From Pseudescherichia sp031979925 (GTDB taxonomy: Bacteria; Pseudomonadota; Gammaproteobacteria; Enterobacterales; Enterobacteriaceae): a DNA stretch of 64,000 bases. Every line of letters begins with the position of its first letter. Position 1 is the stretch's first letter. Positions 24,315-33,809 of the stretch are shown piece by piece. The notes under the pieces were generated by a model. It worked only from the letters and a program-made list of their open reading frames with translations, ran no database searches and was not told the DNA's origin. The stretch spans positions 496,001 to 560,000 of the forward strand of contig NZ_DALZFB010000001.1 in assembly GCF_031979925.1 (NCBI RefSeq), given 5' to 3'. A program made the position numbers and the translations under genes.

Positions 24315-26297
24315 ATGGATAATAACGACAGTATGCGCCTGCCCACTCATCATCTTGAACTGTTAAGCCCGGCCCGCGACACCGCCATCGCCCGCGAAGC
24401 TATCCTGCACGGGGCCGATGCTGTCTATATCGGTGGCCCTGGCTTTGGTGCACGCCACAACGCCAGCAACAGCCTACGCGATATCGCCGAGCTGGTGCCG
24501 TTTGCCCATCGCTATGGGGCAAAAATCTTTATCACCCTGAATACCATTCTGCATGATGATGAGCTTGAGCCGGCCCAGCGCCTGATCACCGATCTCTATG
24601 AGACCGGCGTCGATGCGCTGATTGTACAGGATATGGGCGTGCTGGAGCTGGATATTCCGCCTATCGAGCTGCACGCCAGCACCCAGTGTGACATCCGTAG
24701 CGTCGAGAAGGCGAAGTTCCTCTCCGACGTCGGTTTCTCGCAGATTGTTCTGGCCCGGGAACTCAATTTACAGCAGATCCGTGCTATTCATGAGAGCACC
24801 GACGCCACCATTGAGTTCTTTATCCACGGCGCGCTGTGCGTGGCCTACTCCGGGCAGTGCAACATTTCTCACGCCCAGACCGGGCGCAGCGCTAACCGGG
24901 GCGACTGCTCCCAGGCCTGCCGTCTTCCCTATACCCTGAAAGACGATCAGGGCCGGGTGGTATCGTTTGAGAAGCATCTGCTGTCGATGAAAGACAACGA
25001 TCAGACCGCCAATCTTGGGGCGCTGATCGACGCCGGAGTGCGCTCCTTTAAGATTGAGGGGCGCTACAAAGACATGAGTTATGTGAAAAACATCACCGCT
25101 CACTACCGGCAGATGCTGGACGCCATTATTGAAGAGCGGGGCGATCTGGCGCGCTCGTCGGCGGGGCGCACCGAGCACTTCTTTATCCCATCGACGGACA
25201 AAACGTTCCATCGCGGCAGCACCGACTACTTCGTTAATGCCCGTAAGATCGACATCGGCGCGTTTGATTCACCTAAGTTTATCGGCCTGCCGGTGGGTGA
25301 AGTGCTGAAGGTAGGTAAAGATTACCTCGACGTTGACGCCAGCGAGTCCTTAGCCAATGGTGATGGATTAAACGTGTTGATTAAGCGTGAGATTGTCGGC
25401 TTCCGCGCTAATACGGTGGAAAAAACCGGGGAAAACCGCTATCGCGTATGGCCGAACGAGATGCCTGCCGATCTCTACAAGGTGCGCCCGAATCACCCCC
25501 TGAACCGTAACCTCGACCACAACTGGCAGCAGGCGTTGACCAAAACCTCCAGCGAGCGTCGTGTCGGCGTGGATATCGAACTGGGCGGCTGGCAGGAGCA
25601 GCTGATCCTGACGATGACCAGCGAGGAGGGGGTGAGCATTACCCATACGCTGGAGGGTGAGTTTGCTGAGGCCACCAACGCCGAAAAGGCGCTTAGCCAG
25701 CTGCAAGATGGCCTGGGCAAGCTGGGGCAGACTATCTATTATGCGCGCGATATTCGCGTCAATCTGCCGGGGGCACTGTTTGTCCCCGCCAGCCAGCTGA
25801 ACCAACTGCGCCGTGAGGCCGTGGAGATGCTCGATAGCGCCCGTCTGGCAAACTACCCGCGTGGCAGCCGCAAAGCCGTGGCGACGCCAGCCCCGGTCTA
25901 CCCGGATACCCATCTCTCGTTCCTGGCTAACGTTTACAACGAGAAGGCGCGTACTTTCTATCACCGCTATGGCGTGCAGCTGATTGATGCCGCCTATGAG
26001 GCGCATGAGGAGAAGGGCGACGTTCCGGTGATGATCACTAAGCACTGCCTGCGCTTTGCCTTTAATCTCTGTCCGAAGCAGGCCAAAGGCTCGATTAAGA
26101 GCTGGAAGGCGACGCCGATGCAGCTGGTACACGGCGACGAAGTGCTGACCCTGAAGTTTGACTGCCGTCCCTGCGAGATGCACGTGATTGGCAAAATGAA
26201 AAATCACATCCTCAAGATGCCCCAACCGGGTAGCGTTGTGGCCTCCATCAGCCCGGATGAGCTGATGAAGACCATGCCAAAACGCGCTAAACCATAA
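24315..26297 (+). CDS. rlhA: 23S rRNA 5-hydroxycytidine C2501 synthase RlhA (YdcP), U32 family
   Basis: Collinear with E. coli RlhA (653 residues), which with prephenate-derived input and iron-sulfur supply hydroxylates C2501 of 23S rRNA. Signature parts are LELLSPARDTAIAREAILHGADAVYIGGP at the start, the U32 motif ELNLQQIRAIHESTDATIEFFIHGALCVAYSGQC, and a Cys-rich set near 170-205 (GQCNISHAQTGRSANRGDCSQACRLPY). More Cys in KHCLRFAFNLCPKQ and FDCRPCEMH near the C-terminus probably hold a cluster. The ATG at 24315 gives 660 residues; the ATG at 24333 would fit E. coli length better, and neither has a clear ribosome site. A BIME follows. Confidence 0.93.
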   Translation: MDNNDSMRLPTHHLELLSPARDTAIAREAILHGADAVYIGGPGFGARHNASNSLRDIAELVPFAHRYGAKIFITLNTILHDDELEPAQRLITDLYETGVDALIVQDMGVLELDIPPIELHASTQCDIRSVEKAKFLSDVGFSQIVLARELNLQQIRAIHESTDATIEFFIHGALCVAYSGQCNISHAQTGRSANRGDCSQACRLPYTLKDDQGRVVSFEKHLLSMKDNDQTANLGALIDAGVRSFKIEGRYKDMSYVKNITAHYRQMLDAIIEERGDLARSSAGRTEHFFIPSTDKTFHRGSTDYFVNARKIDIGAFDSPKFIGLPVGEVLKVGKDYLDVDASESLANGDGLNVLIKREIVGFRANTVEKTGENRYRVWPNEMPADLYKVRPNHPLNRNLDHNWQQALTKTSSERRVGVDIELGGWQEQLILTMTSEEGVSITHTLEGEFAEATNAEKALSQLQDGLGKLGQTIYYARDIRVNLPGALFVPASQLNQLRREAVEMLDSARLANYPRGSRKAVATPAPVYPDTHLSFLANVYNEKARTFYHRYGVQLIDAAYEAHEEKGDVPVMITKHCLRFAFNLCPKQAKGSIKSWKATPMQLVHGDEVLTLKFDCRPCEMHVIGKMKNHILKMPQPGSVVASISPDELMKTMPKRAKP

Positions 26298-26302
26298 ACC
26301 CG

Positions 26303-26382
26303 ACACGCCGGGTGGCGCTGCGCTTACCCGGCCTACATATCGTACCAGCTTGTAGGCCCGGCAAGCGACGCGCCGCCGGGCA
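26303..26382. repeat. BIME: two REP (PU) elements in inverted orientation
   Basis: REP 1 (26307-26332) opens GCCGGGTGGCGCTGCGCTTA, and REP 2 (26351-26382) is the same unit on the other strand (TGTAGGCCCGGCAAGCG...). They are separated by about 18 bases, in the gap between the convergent rlhA and oxidase operon ends. Typical enterobacterial REP sequence; may stabilise mRNA ends or bind gyrase or IHF. Confidence 0.88.
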
Positions 26383-26388
26383 GAACGG

Positions 26389-26520
26389 TTAGTGCGATTT
26401 AAAGCCTGCCGCCGACATCAGCAGGCGAAACGCCATGCTGACCGCAGTGAGCGCCAGTACGCTGGCGACCCAGATAGCAATTAGCCAGAACAGACGCTTT
26501 ACAAAACGCGGTGCCGCCAT
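26389..26520 (-). CDS. DUF2474-type small subunit of a bd-type oxidase
   Basis: A 43-residue single-helix membrane protein (MAAPRFVKRLFWLIAIWVASVLALTAVSMAFRLLM...). The ATG overlaps the stop of the subunit II gene (TGATG), showing translational coupling. Small DUF2474 proteins accompany cyanide-insensitive bd oxidases and probably play a role like CydX in holding the complex together. The membrane helix covers about residues 10-35, with a basic N-terminus pointing to a cytoplasmic start. Confidence 0.82.
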   Translation of the reverse strand: MAAPRFVKRLFWLIAIWVASVLALTAVSMAFRLLMSAAGFKSH

Positions 26521-27530
26521 CAGTGATATCCCTCCCCAGGCTGAACTTTGCCGCGGAATACGTAGTAGCTCCACGCGGTATAGACCAGAATCAGCGGAAT
26601 AATCAGCAGCGCGCCCACCAGCATAAAGCCCTGACTTTGCGGCGGGGAGGCGGCATCCCACAGGGAGATACTGGGCGGGATGATATTCGGCCAGATGCTG
26701 ATCCCGAGGCCGCTAAAGCCAAGGAATACCAGCCCGAGGGTGAGGATAAACGGTAACGTATGATGATGTACGTTGCTCAGGCTGCGCCACTGCCAGAAGC
26801 TGAAAAGGAGCACCAGCAGCGGCACCGGCAGGAAGAAGAAGAGGTTCGGCATGCTGAACCAGCGATCGGCGATCCCCTGGTGGGTCAGGGGCGTCCAGAG
26901 GCTGATCACGCCTATAGTCACCAGCAGTGCCAGCAGCAGCTGTTTCGCGCTGTGTCGCATCTTCTCCTGTAGCGGCCCGCCGCTCTTCATTACCATCCAG
27001 GTTGCACCGAGCAGGGCGTAGGCAATGGTCAGCCCTAAGCCGCAGAAGAGGTTAAACGCCGTGAGCCAGTCAAGCGCGCCACCGCTAAAACGGCGACCAG
27101 TCACCTCAAAGCCGTTTAATACCGCGCCGACCACCACGCCCTGGGCAAAGGTGGCGACAATCGATCCGAAAATAAACGACTTGTCCCAGAACGGACGGTG
27201 CGCCGGAGTCGCTTTGAAGCGAAACTCAAACGCTACCCCGCGGAAGATCAGTCCGGCCAGCATGATGGTCAGCGGAATAGTCAGCGCGTCGGCAATGACC
27301 GCGTAGGCCAGCGGGAACGCGCCAAACAGCCCTGCGCCACCCATTACCAGCCAGGTTTCGTTACCATCCCAGACCGGCGCAACGCTGTTTACCATCACGT
27401 CACGATCTTCACCGTTGCGAATGAGGGGAAACAGAATACCGATCCCAAGATCGAAGCCGTCCATCACGATATACATCAGCGTGGCGAAGACGATTATCAC
27501 AAACCAGATAACTGACAGATCGATACCCAT
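26520..27530 (-). CDS. Cytochrome bd-type / cyanide-insensitive quinol oxidase subunit II
   Basis: A 336-residue subunit of the CydB/CioB family with eight or nine hydrophobic segments. Marks are FATLMYIVMDGFDLGIGILFPLI (CydB N-terminal signature, DGFDLG), NSVAPVWDGNETWLVMGG, and FEFRFKATPAHRPFWDKSF. It supports the haem-bearing subunit I and is encoded directly after it: the two genes share a TAATG junction at 27530. The length fits the CIO-type subunit (E. coli CydB 379 residues). Confidence 0.93.
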   Translation of the reverse strand: MGIDLSVIWFVIIVFATLMYIVMDGFDLGIGILFPLIRNGEDRDVMVNSVAPVWDGNETWLVMGGAGLFGAFPLAYAVIADALTIPLTIMLAGLIFRGVAFEFRFKATPAHRPFWDKSFIFGSIVATFAQGVVVGAVLNGFEVTGRRFSGGALDWLTAFNLFCGLGLTIAYALLGATWMVMKSGGPLQEKMRHSAKQLLLALLVTIGVISLWTPLTHQGIADRWFSMPNLFFFLPVPLLVLLFSFWQWRSLSNVHHHTLPFILTLGLVFLGFSGLGISIWPNIIPPSISLWDAASPPQSQGFMLVGALLIIPLILVYTAWSYYVFRGKVQPGEGYH

Positions 27531-28930
27531 TACTTGTTCTCCTCTGTCTCTAACGACTCTCCGGCCGCAGAGAGCGGACGCGCCGGACGGCCCTCTGTCG
27601 GGTGACGATCTTCAGGCTGCGGACCGTGCTTGATCAGCCTGCCGATATAGACATATCCCACGCCAAAGACGGCGGAGTAGACCACAAAGAATCCCAGCAG
27701 GGTCAGACTCATCTGCAAGGTACTGTGCTGCGAGACGGCATCAATGGTGCGCAGTTGGCCATAAACCACCCACGGCTGGCGTCCCACCTCGGTAGTCACC
27801 CAGCCCGCCAGCAGAGCAATCAGCCCGGCAGGTCCCATCCACAGGGCGAAGTGATGAAACGGACGCGAGGTATAGAGACGCCCTTTATAACGCAGCCACA
27901 GCCCGACCACGCCCAGCAGGATCATTAGCAGGCCCATCGCCACCATTATGCGGAACGACCAGAAGACAATGGTGGAGTTAGGGCGATCCTCTTTCGGGAA
28001 CGACTTGAGGGCCGGAACCTGTTTATCCAGGCTGTGTGTCAGGATCAGGCTGCCCAGCGCCGGGATCTCCAGCCCGTAGCGGGTGCGCTCCTGCTCCATA
28101 TCCGGCCAGCCAAACAGCAGCAGCGGGGTCGGCTCACCGGGCGGGTTCTCCCAGTGGCCTTCGATGGCGGCAATCTTCGCTGGCTGATGCTCCAGGGTAT
28201 TCAGGCCATGCATATCGCCCACTACGGCCTGGATCGGAGCCACCACCAGCGCCATCCACAATGCCATAGAGAACATCCTGCGGATGGCGGGGGTATTGTT
28301 GCCTTTAAGAAGATGCCAGGCACCGGAGGCACCCACAAACAGCGCGCTGCTCAGGAACGCCGCGATAGACATATGCAGCAGGCGGTAGGGGAATGACGGG
28401 TTAAAGATGACCTTGAACCAGTCAACCGGGATCACCTGGCCATTGACAATCTCATGCCCCTGCGGGGTGTGCATCCAGCTGTTGGAGGCAAGGATCCAGA
28501 AGGTAGACATCAGCGTACCGAGGGCCACCATGCAGGTAGAGAAAAAGTGCAGGCCGGGCCCGACTTTGTTCCAGCCGAACAGCATGACGCCAAGGAAGCC
28601 AGCCTCGAGGAAGAAGGCCGTCAGCACCTCATAGGTGAGCAACGGCCCGGTAATGCTCCCGGCAAATTCCGAGAAGCCGCTCCAGTTAGTACCGAACTGA
28701 TAGGCCATCACCAGACCCGAGACGACGCCCATCCCAAAGTTAACGGCGAAAATTTTCACCCAGAAGAGATAGAGCGTGCGCCAGACCTGATTTTGCGTCT
28801 TGAGCCAGAGAGCCTCAAGCACCGCCAAATAGCTGGCCAGCCCGATAGTGATAGCAGGAAATAAAATATGGAATGAGACGGTAAAGGCGAACTGGATTCG
28901 CGCCAGATGAAACGCGTCTAGATCAAACAT
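27530..28930 (-). CDS. Cytochrome bd-type / cyanide-insensitive ubiquinol oxidase subunit I
   Basis: The haem-carrying catalytic subunit of a terminal oxidase that reduces O2 with quinol without pumping protons. At 466 residues it lacks the long Q-loop insert of E. coli CydA (522), as in CioA proteins of the cyanide-insensitive type. Ligands and channel residues are visible: His21 (FTVSFHILFP), Glu101 and Glu109, His186 (PYRLLHMS), Met329 (FRIM), Lys252 and Glu257 of the quinol loop, and GRQPW near 384. It is first in a three-gene overlapping operon between rlhA and ydcR, a site where E. coli has only yncJ. Divergent from ydcR across 177 bases. Confidence 0.94.
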   Translation of the reverse strand: MFDLDAFHLARIQFAFTVSFHILFPAITIGLASYLAVLEALWLKTQNQVWRTLYLFWVKIFAVNFGMGVVSGLVMAYQFGTNWSGFSEFAGSITGPLLTYEVLTAFFLEAGFLGVMLFGWNKVGPGLHFFSTCMVALGTLMSTFWILASNSWMHTPQGHEIVNGQVIPVDWFKVIFNPSFPYRLLHMSIAAFLSSALFVGASGAWHLLKGNNTPAIRRMFSMALWMALVVAPIQAVVGDMHGLNTLEHQPAKIAAIEGHWENPPGEPTPLLLFGWPDMEQERTRYGLEIPALGSLILTHSLDKQVPALKSFPKEDRPNSTIVFWSFRIMVAMGLLMILLGVVGLWLRYKGRLYTSRPFHHFALWMGPAGLIALLAGWVTTEVGRQPWVVYGQLRTIDAVSQHSTLQMSLTLLGFFVVYSAVFGVGYVYIGRLIKHGPQPEDRHPTEGRPARPLSAAGESLETEENK

Positions 28931-29107
28931 GCAGGACTCCGCGCATAATTTAAGTTATGTCAGCGAAAGTATAGGCGATGTCAATGAATGCGGGCAGAAA
29001 CAGCGCCCGAACTTAAAAGCATAACAGTTTCGCTTTGTTAAACCATTAACGTCATCTCACGCTGTCTGTTATAGAATGGGGTCAGGATGGATTAACGGGA
29101 TCGAGTA

Positions 29108-30517
29108 ATGAAAAAATATCAGCGGCTGGCGCAGCAGATCATTGACCAGATTAATCTTGGCGTCTGGCAACCTGGCGATCGGCTGCCGTCGCTGCGCGAG
29201 CAGGTCACTATCAGCCACGTCAGCTTTATGACCGTCAGCCACGCCTACCAGATGCTGGAGAGCCAGGGCCGCATTATCGCCAGGCCGCAGTCCGGCTACT
29301 ATGTCGCATCGCCGCCCTCCCAAAAGCCACCCGGGCCCCCCGCGCAGGTGATGCAGGACGAGGCTGTGGATATCAATACCTATATCTTTGAGGTATTGCA
29401 GGCGAGCTGCGACGCCTCGGTACTGCCCTTTGGCTCGGCGTTTCCCGATCCACGCCTGTTTCCGCTCCAGCAGCTTAACCGCTCCCTCGCCAACGTCAGC
29501 AAAACCGCTAACGCTATGAGCGTGATTGAGAACCTGCCGCCGGGCAACGCCGATCTGCGCCACGCTATCGCCCGCCGCTATGCCCAGCAGGGGATGAACG
29601 TCTCCCCCGATGAGGTGGTGATCACCGCCGGTGCGCTGGAGGCGCTCAACCTCAGCCTGCAGGCGGTGACCGAGCCTGGCGACTGGGTGATCGTCGAGAA
29701 CCCCTGCTTTTACGGCGCGTTACAGGCGCTGGAGCGCCTGAAGCTGAAGGCGCTGGCGGTGGCTACCGACGTTGAAGAGGGGATCGATCTCGACGCGCTG
29801 GCCCTGGCGCTGAACGACTATCCGGTGAAGGCCTGCTGGCTGATGACTAACAGTCAGAACCCGCTAGGCTTTACCCTGAGCAATGAGAAAAAGGCGCGGC
29901 TGGTGGCCCTGCTGGCAGAGCACAACGTCACCCTGATTGAGGACGACGTCTACAGCGAGCTCTATTTTGGCCGTGAAAAACCGCTTCCGGCCAAAGCGTG
30001 GGATACGCAAGAGATGACCCTCCACTGCTCCTCATTCTCAAAGTGTCTGGTTGCCGGATTTCGCATCGGCTGGGTAGCTGCCGGGAAACACGCCCGCCGC
30101 ATCCAGCAGTTGCAGCTGATGAGCACCCTCTCGACCAGCTCGCCGATGCAGCTGGCGCTGGTGGACTATCTCTCTACCAAACGCTACGACGCCCACCTGC
30201 GTCGGCTGCGCCGCACCCTGGCGGAGCGTAAACAGCAGGCCAGACAGGCGCTGCTGCGCCATCTCCCAACTGAGGTGAAGATCCACCCCAGCGACAGCGG
30301 CTACTTTCTTTGGCTTGAGCTGCCCACGCCGCTGGATGCCGGACAGCTGAGCGAGCAGGCCCTGGCGCACCATATCAGTATTGCGCCGGGAAAAATGTTC
30401 TCAACCTCCAACACCTGGACACCGTTCTTCCGCTTTAACACCTCATGGGCGTGGGGCGAGCGGGAGGAGCAGGCAGCTAAAACGCTGGGGTTGTTAATCC
30501 GCCAGGCGATGGCCTGA
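29108..30517 (+). CDS. ydcR: MocR-type regulator YdcR (GntR helix-turn-helix fused to aminotransferase fold)
   Basis: A 469-residue fusion. Residues 1-70 are a GntR winged helix (GVWQPGDRLPSLREQVTISHVSFMTVSHAYQMLESQG), then comes a linker (PSQKPPGPPAQ), and residues 105-465 are a fold-type I aminotransferase domain. The PLP lysine is K312 in HCSSFSKCLVAGFRIGW, and the Asn-Pro block NSQNPLGFTLS and Asp in LIEDDVYSELYFGR bind the cofactor. In E. coli ydcR lies before ydcSTUV-patD as here, so a role in controlling polyamine or GABA-related transport and oxidation is likely. It is separated from ydcS by 180 bases. Confidence 0.94.
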   Translation: MKKYQRLAQQIIDQINLGVWQPGDRLPSLREQVTISHVSFMTVSHAYQMLESQGRIIARPQSGYYVASPPSQKPPGPPAQVMQDEAVDINTYIFEVLQASCDASVLPFGSAFPDPRLFPLQQLNRSLANVSKTANAMSVIENLPPGNADLRHAIARRYAQQGMNVSPDEVVITAGALEALNLSLQAVTEPGDWVIVENPCFYGALQALERLKLKALAVATDVEEGIDLDALALALNDYPVKACWLMTNSQNPLGFTLSNEKKARLVALLAEHNVTLIEDDVYSELYFGREKPLPAKAWDTQEMTLHCSSFSKCLVAGFRIGWVAAGKHARRIQQLQLMSTLSTSSPMQLALVDYLSTKRYDAHLRRLRRTLAERKQQARQALLRHLPTEVKIHPSDSGYFLWLELPTPLDAGQLSEQALAHHISIAPGKMFSTSNTWTPFFRFNTSWAWGEREEQAAKTLGLLIRQAMA

Positions 30518-30697
30518 CGCACCGGCATTAACCTGTTGTCTCTGCTCCAGAAGATGGTGGAGTGCGTTATCTGTCACAACCTAAGCAAATTTCTTTTGCG
30601 CCCTATGTGGGGCCGCAACACGCCGTCTACCTTTACTGTGGGAGATATTTTTACGGCACGGCTGCCGCACATTTGATTGCGACAGGAGTAATGGCTT

Positions 30698-31840
30698 ATG
30701 AGTAAAACATTTGCTCGCAGCACGCTGTACGCGCTCGGTATGACAATCGTCACCGCGCAGGCAGCCGAGCCAACGGAAGTCGGTAAAGGAGAGGGGCGTC
30801 TTGATATCATCGCCTGGCCGGGATACATCGAACGCGGCCAGACCGATAAGCAGTACGACTGGGTTAGCGAGTTCGAAAAAGCCTCTGGCTGCCAGGTGAA
30901 CGTGAAGACCGCCGCCACCTCGGACGAGATGGTGAGCCTGATGGCGAAGGGCGGCTATGACCTGGTTACCGCCTCCGGCGACGCCTCCCTGCGGCTGATC
31001 ATGGGCAAACGCGTCCAGCCCATCAATACCGCCCTGATCCCCAACTGGAAAAACGTTGACCCGCGCGTGGCGAAGGGCGACTGGTTTAACGTCGGCGGCA
31101 AAGTCTACGGCACGCCCTATCAGTGGGGGCCTAACCTGCTGATGTATAACAGCAAAACCTTCCCTACGCCGCCGGACAGCTGGGCGGTGATCTTCGCTAA
31201 GCAGAACCTGCCGGACGGCAAGAGCAACCAGGGCCGCGTCCAGGCCTACGACGGCCCGATCTATATTGCCGATGCCGCGCTGTTTGTGAAGGCCACCCAG
31301 CCGCAGCTGGGCATCAGCGATCCCTATCAGCTCACCGAGGAGCAGTATCAGGCGGTGCTGAAGGTACTGCGGGAGCAGCACGGGCTGATCCACCGCTACT
31401 GGCACGATACCACCGTGCAGATGAGCGATTTCAAAAATGAGGGCGTAGTGGCCTCCAGCGCCTGGCCTTATCAGGCCAACGCGCTTAAGGCCGAGGGCCA
31501 GCCCATCGCCACGGTTTTCCCGAAGGAGGGGGTGACCGGCTGGGCGGATACCACCATGCTCCACACCGATGCTAAACACCCAAACTGTGCCTATAAATGG
31601 ATGGACTGGTCCCTGACACCGAAGGTGCAGGGCGACGTGGCGGCCTGGTTTGGATCCTTACCGGTAGTGGCGGAGGGCTGTAAGGCCAGCACTCTGCTGG
31701 GCGAGAAGGGCTGCGAAACCAACGGCTACGGCTTCTTTGACAAGATCGCCTTCTGGAAAACGCCGGTTGCTGAAGGGGGCAAATTCGTGCCCTACAGCCG
31801 CTGGACCCAGGATTACATCGCCATTATGGGCGGCCGCTGA
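30698..31840 (+). CDS. ydcS: ABC transporter substrate-binding protein YdcS (putrescine-type)
   Basis: A periplasmic binding protein of 380 residues (E. coli 381) of the PotD/PotF type. The signal peptide ends near ITAQAAE-type site (VTAQAAEP, about 22). Mature blocks are LDIIAWPGYIERGQTDKQYDWVSEFEKASGCQV, the switch YDLVTASGDASLRLIMGKRVQPI, and the C-terminal FFDKIAFWKTP. E. coli YdcS has also been reported to make poly-3-hydroxybutyrate. AGGAG is nine bases before the ATG. It is the first gene of the operon ydcSTUV-patD, with 16 bases to ydcT. Confidence 0.94.
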   Translation: MSKTFARSTLYALGMTIVTAQAAEPTEVGKGEGRLDIIAWPGYIERGQTDKQYDWVSEFEKASGCQVNVKTAATSDEMVSLMAKGGYDLVTASGDASLRLIMGKRVQPINTALIPNWKNVDPRVAKGDWFNVGGKVYGTPYQWGPNLLMYNSKTFPTPPDSWAVIFAKQNLPDGKSNQGRVQAYDGPIYIADAALFVKATQPQLGISDPYQLTEEQYQAVLKVLREQHGLIHRYWHDTTVQMSDFKNEGVVASSAWPYQANALKAEGQPIATVFPKEGVTGWADTTMLHTDAKHPNCAYKWMDWSLTPKVQGDVAAWFGSLPVVAEGCKASTLLGEKGCETNGYGFFDKIAFWKTPVAEGGKFVPYSRWTQDYIAIMGGR

Positions 31841-31856
31841 TCGTCAGGAGTGACGC

Positions 31857-32867
31857 ATGACCTATGCCGTTGAGTTTGATGATGTATCCCGGATCTACGG
31901 TGACGTTCGGGCGGTGGATGGCGTTAGTCTGGCCGTTAACGACGGGGAATTCTTCTCTATGCTGGGGCCGTCCGGCTCCGGCAAAACCACCTGCCTGCGG
32001 CTAATCGCCGGGTTTGAACAGCTCTCCGGCGGCGCGGTGCGCATTTTTGGCAAAGAGGCCAGCACGCTGCCGCCGTGGGAGCGGGACGTCAATACCGTGT
32101 TTCAGGACTACGCACTTTTTCCGCATATGTCGATTCTGGATAACGTCGCCTATGGGCTGATGGTCAAAGGCATCGGCAAAAAAGCGCGGCATGCTCAAGC
32201 CCACGAAACACTGGAGCGGGTGGCGCTGGGGTTTGCCCACGCGCGTAGACCGTCCCAGCTCTCCGGGGGCCAGCGGCAGCGGGTCGCTATCGCCCGGGCG
32301 CTGGTCAATCAGCCGAGGGTGCTGCTGCTGGACGAGCCGCTCGGTGCGCTGGATCTCAAGCTGCGGGAGCAGATGCAATTCGAGCTGAAGAAGCTCCAGC
32401 AGGATCTGGGCATCACCTTTATTTTCGTTACTCACGATCAGGGCGAAGCGCTGTCGATGTCCGATCGGGTGGCGGTGTTCAACAACGGGAAGATCGAGCA
32501 GGTTGATGCCCCGCGCGATCTCTATTTGCGTCCGCGAACGCCCTTCGTGGCGGGCTTTGTGGGTACTTCCAACGTCTTTAGCACCGCGAGGGCGCAGACG
32601 CTGTGCGGCATGGCCGGCAACTACTCCCTGCGACCGGAACACATCCGCCTTGATTGGTCGGATGAGGTGCAAACCGAGGGCGTAGTGCAGACGGTGCAGT
32701 ATCAGGGGGCGGCGACCCGCATTGAGCTGAATCTGGCAGATGGGGAACGGCTGCTGGTTAGCCTGGCCAATTTGCTTGATGCCCGTCAGCCTGCCTCGCT
32801 CCAGCCGGGGCAGACCGTACAGCTCTCCTGGTCGCGAGCGGCAATGGTCCCGCTGCAGGAGGAGTAG
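31857..32867 (+). CDS. ydcT: ABC transporter ATP-binding protein YdcT
   Basis: A 336-residue ATPase energising the YdcSTUV importer. Walker A is LGPSGSGKTT (about 38-47), the Q-loop is NTVFQDYALFPHMS, the signature is QLSGGQRQRVAIARALV (about 134-150), Walker B is LLLDEPLGALD, and the switch His is in FVTHDQGEA. A C-terminal TOBE-like domain covers about 240-336, typical of PotA-type ATPases. The stop codon is followed directly by the ydcU start. Confidence 0.95.
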   Translation: MTYAVEFDDVSRIYGDVRAVDGVSLAVNDGEFFSMLGPSGSGKTTCLRLIAGFEQLSGGAVRIFGKEASTLPPWERDVNTVFQDYALFPHMSILDNVAYGLMVKGIGKKARHAQAHETLERVALGFAHARRPSQLSGGQRQRVAIARALVNQPRVLLLDEPLGALDLKLREQMQFELKKLQQDLGITFIFVTHDQGEALSMSDRVAVFNNGKIEQVDAPRDLYLRPRTPFVAGFVGTSNVFSTARAQTLCGMAGNYSLRPEHIRLDWSDEVQTEGVVQTVQYQGAATRIELNLADGERLLVSLANLLDARQPASLQPGQTVQLSWSRAAMVPLQEE

Positions 32868-33809
32868 ATGGCGATGAGCGTTGTTCCAGCCCCGCGCCCG
32901 TCGGCGCACGGTCGCCTGAGCGGGCTGTTCTGGCGCAGGCCGACGCTGGGCCTCTTTCTGCTGCTGATTGCCCCGCTGATGTGGTTCGGCATTGTCTATC
33001 TTGGATCGCTGCTGACCCTGCTCTGGCAGGGACTCTATACCTTCGATGACTTCACCATGTCGGTGACGCCTGATTTAACCCTGGCGAATTTGCAGGCGCT
33101 CTTTCAACCCGCTAACTACGACATTATCCTGCGCACGTTGACCATGGCGATTGCGGTAACCATTGCCAGCGCGATCCTCGCTTTTCCGCTGGCATGGTTT
33201 ATGGCCCGCTATACCCAGGGCAAGCTGAAAGCCTTTTTCTACATTGCGGTGATGTTGCCGATGTGGGCGAGCTATATCGTCAAGGCCTACGCCTGGACGC
33301 TGCTGCTGGCGCGGGACGGCGTGGCGCAGTGGTTTTTACTCCACCTGGGTTTGCAGCCGCTGCTGGAGAGCGTGCTAACCCTGCCTGCGGTAGGTGGAAG
33401 CACGCTCTCGACTTCCGGCCTCGGGCGCTTCCTGGTCTTTGTCTACATCTGGCTGCCGTTTATGATCCTGCCGGTGCAGGCGGCGCTGGAGCGGCTTCCG
33501 CCGTCGCTGCTACAGGCCTCGGCGGATCTGGGCGCGCGTCCGGCACAGACCTTCCGCCATGTGGTGCTCCCCCTGGCGATCCCCGGCGTGGCGGCAGGGT
33601 CAATCTTCACCTTCTCCCTGACCCTTGGCGACTTTATTGTTCCGCAGCTGGTTGGTCCGCCCGGCTTCTTCATTGGCAACATGGTGTACTCCCAGCAGGG
33701 GGCGATTGGCAACATGCCGATGGCGGCGGCCTTTACTCTGGTTCCCATCGTTTTGATTGCCCTCTACCTGGCGTTCGTGAAGCGCCTGGGAGCGTTCGAT
33801 GCACTCTGA
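32868..33809 (+). CDS. ydcU: ABC transporter permease YdcU
   Basis: A 313-residue inner-membrane permease of the PotB type with six helices. The N-terminus is a basic segment before the first helix (LFLLLIAPLMWFGIVYLGSLLTLLW). The EAA-type loop that contacts the ATPase is LLQASADLGARPAQTFRHVVLPLAIPG at about 220-246. It follows ydcT without a gap and overlaps ydcV by 11 bases, indicating coupled translation. Confidence 0.94.
   Translation: MAMSVVPAPRPSAHGRLSGLFWRRPTLGLFLLLIAPLMWFGIVYLGSLLTLLWQGLYTFDDFTMSVTPDLTLANLQALFQPANYDIILRTLTMAIAVTIASAILAFPLAWFMARYTQGKLKAFFYIAVMLPMWASYIVKAYAWTLLLARDGVAQWFLLHLGLQPLLESVLTLPAVGGSTLSTSGLGRFLVFVYIWLPFMILPVQAALERLPPSLLQASADLGARPAQTFRHVVLPLAIPGVAAGSIFTFSLTLGDFIVPQLVGPPGFFIGNMVYSQQGAIGNMPMAAAFTLVPIVLIALYLAFVKRLGAFDAL

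Noticed and set aside
30691..30705. Four-codon leader frame (ATG GCT TAT GAG TAA) overlapping the ydcS start
   Set aside because: Its ATG is only two bases from the Shine-Dalgarno sequence and the frame is too short to support a function. The ydcS ATG has normal spacing.
30581..31579. Long open frame of 332 codons antisense to ydcS
   Set aside because: High-GC shadow frame. ydcS aligns over its full length with the E. coli protein and the shadow has no known domain.
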